A stretch of 64,000 bases of DNA from CALOCN01 sp942491735 (lineage in GTDB: Bacteria > Eisenbacteria > RBG-16-71-46 > JABDJR01). Position 1 is the first letter of the stretch. Each line of letters begins with the position of its first letter. Location: NCBI GenBank assembly GCA_942491735.1, contig CALOCN010000008.1, positions 62,001 through 126,000 on the forward strand, written 5' to 3'. Below are positions 59,512 to 64,000 of the stretch, piece after piece. The notes below the pieces were generated by a model that searched no databases, was not told the origin of the DNA, and was given only the letters and a program-made list of their open reading frames with translations. The position numbers were made by a program, and so were the translations under genes.

Positions 59512-60705
59512 TCAGTCCCTGAACCAGGTCTCGACCGGGGTCTGGAGAAACTCTCCCACCGGTACTCCATCCCCACCCACCAGAAGTGTGCGGTGCGTGG
59601 GGAATGTCTTGGCGAACGCCTTGAGCCCGGTCAGCTTGGCCTCGCGTGTCGGAGAGCTCTTGACCTCGATCGCCACGACGCGGTCCCCTGCACGAAGGAC
59701 GAAGTCGACCTCCAGGTTCCGGGAACGCCAATAGAAAAGCTCGCAAGCCCCGCGTTTGGCCTCGCCCACCAGGTAGGCCCCGACACACGACTCGACCAGA
59801 CGTCCCCACTGCGCCGTGTCCGCGCGCACACTCTCCGGGGTTCCGTCCAACTGGGCGGTCATGAGTGCATTGTTGAGGACCTGGAACTTGGGGCTGGACC
59901 CGCGTTGCCGCACCTCGCTCCCAGAGAACTTGGACAGCCCGGTCAAGAGACCCGCGGCGTCCAGCAGGTCGAGATAATGGGAGAGCGTCACCGTGTTCCC
60001 TCCATCCTGGAGCTGGCCCAGCACCTTCTGGTACGAGAGGATCTGCCCCGAATAGAGACTCCCGAGCTGAAACAACCTGCGCAAGAGCGCCGGTTTGTCC
60101 ACTCGGGTCAGGAGCAACACGTCCCGGCTCACCGAGGTCTCGATCAGCGAGTCCAGGATGTAGCGACGCCACCTGGCCGGATCGTTGATCAACGGTGCCG
60201 CACCCGGATAGCCGCCGCAAGAAATGAACGCATCCAGGGACCAGCCAAACGCCTCCTGCATCTCGCTGTAGGTCCAGTGACCCAGGCGCAGGATTTCGAA
60301 GCGACCGGCAAGGCTTTCGGTGAGGCCCTGTTCCACCAGGAGCGGTGCGGATCCCAGGAGAATGACCTGAAGCGGAGTGCCGTTCCGGGTGTCTTCGTCC
60401 CAAAGACGCTTGACCGTCTCCGACCATTTGGGGATTTTCTGGATCTCGTCCAGGGCCAGGATTCCGCCCTCGGCTCCCGCCTTGGCTCGCGCCGCTTCCC
60501 AGGTGACCGCGATCCACTCCCGGTCCTTGAATGTCGGCTCGTCCGCCGTCGCGTAGTGCCAAGGAGTTTCCGACCGCTCCAGGACCCGGCGCACCAGGGT
60601 GGTCTTGCCGACCTGCCTTGGCCCCTGGACGACTTGCATCAGATGCCTCGGTGCCGCCAAGCGATTTTGGAGCACGGACTCCAGGGGACGGTGATAGCTT
60701 TGCAT
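59512..60705 (-). CDS. AAA ATPase with DUF4143 nuclease-like C-terminus
   Basis: 397 residues. Walker A GPRQVGKTT (Gly28-Lys34), Walker B ILALDEIQK (Asp86, Glu87) and LLGSAPLL as sensor. The C-terminal half is DUF4143 with the restriction-endonuclease-like pattern LEVDFVLRAGDRVVAIEVKSS. The family is common in anaerobes and archaea, often near toxin-like or mobile genes, and is of unknown function, with ATPase and PD-(D/E)XK features. TAAACT is exactly 7 bases before the ATG, so the message is probably leaderless. The upstream region has CTAG palindromes overlapping this promoter, which suggests autoregulation. Confidence 0.9.
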   Translation of the reverse strand: MQSYHRPLESVLQNRLAAPRHLMQVVQGPRQVGKTTLVRRVLERSETPWHYATADEPTFKDREWIAVTWEAARAKAGAEGGILALDEIQKIPKWSETVKRLWDEDTRNGTPLQVILLGSAPLLVEQGLTESLAGRFEILRLGHWTYSEMQEAFGWSLDAFISCGGYPGAAPLINDPARWRRYILDSLIETSVSRDVLLLTRVDKPALLRRLFQLGSLYSGQILSYQKVLGQLQDGGNTVTLSHYLDLLDAAGLLTGLSKFSGSEVRQRGSSPKFQVLNNALMTAQLDGTPESVRADTAQWGRLVESCVGAYLVGEAKRGACELFYWRSRNLEVDFVLRAGDRVVAIEVKSSPTREAKLTGLKAFAKTFPTHRTLLVGGDGVPVGEFLQTPVETWFRD

Positions 60706-60712
60706 GATCTAC

Positions 60713-60718
60713 AGTTTA
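60713..60718 (-). promoter_or_regulatory. Leaderless-type -10 before the ATPase gene
   Basis: Minus strand TAAACT, seven bases (GTAGATC), ATG 60705. It overlaps the first CTAG operator-like box. Confidence 0.5.
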
Positions 60719-60758
60719 CTAGAAACAACTAGTAAATTTACTAGACACATCTAGATAA
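60715..60758. promoter_or_regulatory. Operator-like CTAG repeats over the ATPase promoter
   Basis: TTTACTAG-6-CTAGTAAA (60715-60736) followed at once by TTTACTAG-6-CTAGATAA (60737-60758): two inverted pairs with identical spacing, 22 bases apart, covering the -10 and -35 region. A third pair with the same layout (TTATCTAG-6-CTAGATAA) is at 60952-60973. This arrangement suggests cooperative binding of a dimeric repressor. Confidence 0.55.
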
Positions 60759-60823
60759 TTGTTAATTCACTGTCTTGCAATATTTTACAGTGTTCAGTCT
60801 TCCCGGGTGGACACCCCAGGCCT
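60737..60823. repeat. 87-bp direct repeat, copy A
   Basis: Similar over its whole length to 60952-61038, with about one single-base offset in the middle. Shared blocks: the CTAG-6-CTAGATAA pair, TGTTAAT, ACTG, TTGCAA, and GTCTTCCCGGGTGGACACCC at the right end (60797-60816). AT-rich in its left half. Confidence 0.7.
60796..60813. repeat. ACCCGGG near-palindrome, copy in direct repeat A
   Basis: AGTCTTCCCGGGTGGACA; on the minus strand TGTCCACCCGGGAAGACT, a variant of the 18-bp element at 46291 and 49690. Confidence 0.5.
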
Positions 60824-60883
60824 TTCTTGTGGGGGTGAAATCTCACAATTTATTGATAGGCAAGTGTTTATGAGCGCAACCGC

Positions 60884-60903
60884 CACTTTACCCGGGTAAA
60901 GTG
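60884..60903. repeat. Perfect 20-bp palindrome
   Basis: CACTTTACCCGGGTAAAGTG equals its own reverse complement. It lies between the two 87-bp repeats and shares the ACCCGGGT core with the near-palindrome family. Likely a protein-binding site. Confidence 0.7.
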
Positions 60904-60951
60904 CGACCGCCATCCGGGTGCCCGCCCCGATTGCTGGTTGCGTCTCGACAA

Positions 60952-61038
60952 TTATCTAGATCCAACTAGATAAATGTTAATCGACTGGTTTTGCAACGGG
61001 TTGCGCGTGTCCGTCTTCCCGGGTGGACACCCCTGGCT
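60952..61038. repeat. 87-bp direct repeat, copy B
   Basis: Second copy of 60737-60823, same orientation, 215 bases further. It ends 4 bases before the stop codon of the small secreted-protein gene. Contains the near-palindrome variant CGTCTTCCCGGGTGGACA at 61012-61029. Confidence 0.7.
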
Positions 61039-61041
61039 TGC

Positions 61042-61296
61042 TCAATCCCGGTGGATCGGGTGCGAGCACTCCGGATGATGCGCCAGGGCGAACCCGGTCT
61101 CGGTGGCGCCCACCCAGACATCGTGTCCTTCCAGGGTGTCCCGGTAGATCTGCACGCCTTCCGCGGCGTCCCCCACGCTCAGGGTTCCAACCGAGCGTTT
61201 GAGGGAGCGCAACTCCTGCGGTTCCTCGCTCGAGACGAGATCAGAGACCAGCAACGTGGCCAGGGCGGTCGCCAGCATGGCGATGAACATCTTCAT
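61042..61296 (-). CDS. Small secreted protein of unknown function
   Basis: 84 residues. Signal peptide (MKMFIAMLATALATLLVSD), probably cleaved near SDLVSS; the mature part is about 60 residues with no known domain, ending GFALAHHPECSHPIHRD. The C-terminal His/Cys-rich end (HHPECSHPIH) could bind a metal. GGAGA lies 5 bases before the ATG. It is 60 bases downstream of the cytidine deaminase gene on the same strand. Confidence 0.65.
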   Translation of the reverse strand: MKMFIAMLATALATLLVSDLVSSEEPQELRSLKRSVGTLSVGDAAEGVQIYRDTLEGHDVWVGATETGFALAHHPECSHPIHRD

Positions 61297-61356
61297 GGGG
61301 ATCTCCGTGGGTAGGTTGGCGCCGGCGAACCGGCAGGTCGTCCCCGCGGAGCCGGC

Positions 61357-61761
61357 TCACGGGGTATCGGGGGATCGCTTCAGCTTGCCGCCGTCGAACG
61401 CGCCGGGGAGGAGGGCGTCCACCGTGGTCTCGGTGAACTTGCCGTCCGAGCTGGCCAGGTAGACCGTGGCCTCGCGACCAAACTCGCTCACCACCTGACG
61501 GCAGGCGCCGCACATGGAAGCGCCGTCGTCGGTGACCACGGCAATGGAGACGATCTTCTGCTCACCGTCCGAGACCATCTTGGTCACCGCGGTTCGCTCG
61601 GCGCAGATGGTGAGGCCGTAGCTGGCGTTCTCGACATTGCAGCCGGTGTAGACCAGTTCGGTGTCGGTGAGAATCGCCGCCCCCACCTTGTAGTGGGAGT
61701 ACGGCGCGTAGGCCCGTTCCCGGGCGGCGAGGGCGCGGCCAATCAGCTCGTTGGGATCCAT
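61357..61761 (-). CDS. cdd: Cytidine deaminase
   Basis: 134 residues, cytoplasmic homotetramer type. It deaminates cytidine and deoxycytidine to uridine and deoxyuridine in pyrimidine salvage. Zinc site: Cys53 and Glu55 in CAERTAV, Cys84 and Cys87 in MCGACRQ (the usual Pro before the first of these Cys is Met). SHYKVGAAI and GCNVENASYGL are the substrate-binding signatures. The promoter is leaderless type: TAGACT 7 bases before ATG 61761. Confidence 0.96.
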   Translation of the reverse strand: MDPNELIGRALAARERAYAPYSHYKVGAAILTDTELVYTGCNVENASYGLTICAERTAVTKMVSDGEQKIVSIAVVTDDGASMCGACRQVVSEFGREATVYLASSDGKFTETTVDALLPGAFDGGKLKRSPDTP

Positions 61762-61768
61762 GGGGAGG

Positions 61769-61774
61769 AGTCTA
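61769..61774 (-). promoter_or_regulatory. Leaderless-type -10 before cdd
   Basis: Minus strand TAGACT, seven bases (CCTCCCC), ATG 61761. No ribosome binding site between. Confidence 0.55.
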
Positions 61775-61788
61775 CCTGATTGGGCGGT

Positions 61789-62283
61789 TCAACCGTAGGC
61801 GTAGGAGACCTGGACCAGGGCGCGATCGGTCTCGGGGTCCCAGTAGAGAATGAGGTACTCGAACGCCGAGCCGCTGGGCAGGCGGAGTACCGGAGACCGT
61901 CGCGGCGAGGCGAAGACCTCATAGGCCAGGGGAGCCATCCCCTCGAGTCCCTGACCCGGCAACATCGAATGTTCGTAGAGGCCAATCGCCTCGTCCACCC
62001 AGGCCCCGATCTCTCGGGACCGGGCTTCGACCGTCGAGCTGCCGGCCTGGGTGAGATTCAACCCATCGATCAGCTTCTTCACGTCGTTGCGATCGAGCGG
62101 CATCTCCAGGAGCGCACAGCGGGACCGGGGACTGGACTGGACCGCGGTCACCCGCGCCCGCACCCCCACCTTGGCGAACAGTGATGTTACGTCCCCCTGG
62201 GCGCCGACGTCGGCGCCACAGCCAAGAGCCGTAGGCGCGAGCAGCGCGCCCAGGAGGAGCAGACCCTTCGCAAGCACCCGCAT
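61789..62283 (-). CDS. Lipoprotein downstream of boxB
   Basis: 164 residues with a lipoprotein signal (LLLLGALLAPTALGC, Cys22). The mature part is beta/alpha with FAKVGVRARVTAVQSSPRSRC and ending FEYLILYWDPETDRALVQVSYAYG; no recognised family. Its ATG starts one base after the boxB stop (TAGGATG), so the two are probably co-transcribed and coupled, though a role in benzoate degradation is not evident. Confidence 0.65.
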   Translation of the reverse strand: MRVLAKGLLLLGALLAPTALGCGADVGAQGDVTSLFAKVGVRARVTAVQSSPRSRCALLEMPLDRNDVKKLIDGLNLTQAGSSTVEARSREIGAWVDEAIGLYEHSMLPGQGLEGMAPLAYEVFASPRRSPVLRLPSGSAFEYLILYWDPETDRALVQVSYAYG

Positions 62284-62284
62284 C

Positions 62285-63697
<1,413 letters not shown>

Positions 63698-63721
63698 GAT
63701 CGCCTCCTTGATCCGTGCCGA

Positions 63722-64000
63722 TTACGTGCGTTTGAAGTCGAAAACCGGGCGTTCGGGTTTGCCGTAGACCTGCAGCGCCCCCTGTTTGCCCACCGCGTTG
63801 GGGCGGATAAAGATCCAGTTCTGCCAGGCCGAGAGCCGGCCAAAGATCTTGGTGTCGGCGTTCTCCTCTCCGGGAAAACGCAGGCTCGCTTCCATGCCGG
63901 TCAGGGCGTCCGGGGACATGGCGGCGCGGGCTTCGATGGCCTGACGCACCTCGTCCTCGTAGTCGATGTCGTCCAGCACCATGGTGATCAACCCGGCCTC
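63722..64000 (-). CDS. boxC: 2,3-Epoxybenzoyl-CoA dihydrolase BoxC, C-terminal part
   Basis: The last 92 residues of a gene that continues past the right edge. GRLSAWQNWIFIRPNAVGKQ and GALQVYGKPE are close to the conserved end of BoxC, a long crotonase-family enzyme that hydrolytically opens the epoxide ring. SPDALTGMEASLRF and ADTKIFGRL also fit. Immediately upstream of boxB in the same orientation, as expected for the box pathway. Confidence 0.92.
   Translation of the reverse strand, partial: EAGLITMVLDDIDYEDEVRQAIEARAAMSPDALTGMEASLRFPGEENADTKIFGRLSAWQNWIFIRPNAVGKQGALQVYGKPERPVFDFKRT

Larger units (their letters stand above)
60706..61041. other. 336-base AT-rich regulatory/repeat region upstream of the ATPase gene
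   Basis: No gene seen. It contains the operator-like CTAG pairs, two 87-bp direct repeats, and a 20-bp perfect palindrome. It has much lower GC than its neighbours, especially 60715-60800 and 60945-60990. The layout looks like a control region or a partition/replication-type site of a former mobile element, but no integrase or replication gene is in the window. Confidence 0.5.

Noticed and set aside
57962..60562. 866-codon minus-strand frame spanning several genes
   Set aside because: It covers the GNAT and pseudo-peptidase genes and part of the ATPase in the wrong frame, with low-complexity composition; a GC-driven shadow.
60706..61041. CRISPR array or attachment site
   Set aside because: Only two copies of an 87-bp unit with no spacer pattern, no cas genes, no integrase and no adjacent tRNA.

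Overview
This is a high-GC window (about two-thirds G+C by eye) densely packed with protein genes. I see no rRNA, tRNA, CRISPR array or insertion sequence. The gene content suggests an uncultured bacterium of the FCB superphylum (Eisenbacteria, Krumholzibacteriota or Latescibacterota-like). Three large secreted proteins end in a FlgD/T9SS-type C-terminal sorting domain. There is one PEP-CTERM protein, many lipoproteins and signal-peptide proteins, and two proteins that share an unusual C-terminal tail (VPVER-x-TWGR-x-KS). Taxonomy is inference only.

Layout. 1-9 kb holds envelope and exported proteins (small barrel, amidohydrolase with beta-propeller, squalene-cyclase-like protein, NHL propeller), a 1-Cys peroxiredoxin, a DinB-like protein, a thioesterase with a histone-H1-like tail, and a tiny lipoprotein. 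9.2-12.5 kb (minus strand) is an operon of a transglutaminase/Clp-N fusion, an ECF-like sigma factor and a zinc-binding anti-sigma candidate, closed by a good terminator. 13.2-24.4 kb is the metabolic centrepiece: rnfB, a 1653-residue pyruvate:ferredoxin oxidoreductase, rnfCDGEA, a small Cys-rich membrane protein and a plant-type ferredoxin-NADP reductase, all on one strand and mostly overlapping. Together they would link pyruvate oxidation, ferredoxin, NADPH and the Rnf ion pump.

24.4-38.7 kb carries a TPR/SMP-30 protein, a PEP-CTERM protein, RmuC, a secreted gluzincin with a lamin-tail domain, an MNIO (DUF692) enzyme translationally coupled to a partner protein beside a low-GC Cys/Asn-rich gene, an RND/MMPL transporter and a secreted protein with the TWGR tail. 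38.8-46.3 kb has a multi-PAS SpoIIE-type phosphatase, a class A penicillin-binding protein overlapping a membrane protein, and a lipoprotein-PspC pair. 46.3-54.5 kb has a beta-helix T9SS-type cargo, a small nucleotidyltransferase pair, a beta-propeller cytochrome, a cyclase-family lipoprotein and a 28-residue membrane peptide. 54.8-60.7 kb has envelope proteins, a metallopeptidase followed by a degenerate peptidase-like protein, and an AAA/DUF4143 ATPase whose upstream region is full of repeats. 61-64 kb has cytidine deaminase, a lipoprotein, boxB and the end of boxC (aerobic benzoyl-CoA epoxidation).

Regulation. Nine genes have a TAnnnT -10-like hexamer exactly 6 or 7 bases before the start codon, the signature of leaderless transcripts. 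Others have an extended TGCTAnnnT -10 further upstream. An 18-bp near-palindrome around ACCCGGG recurs upstream of several minus-strand genes.
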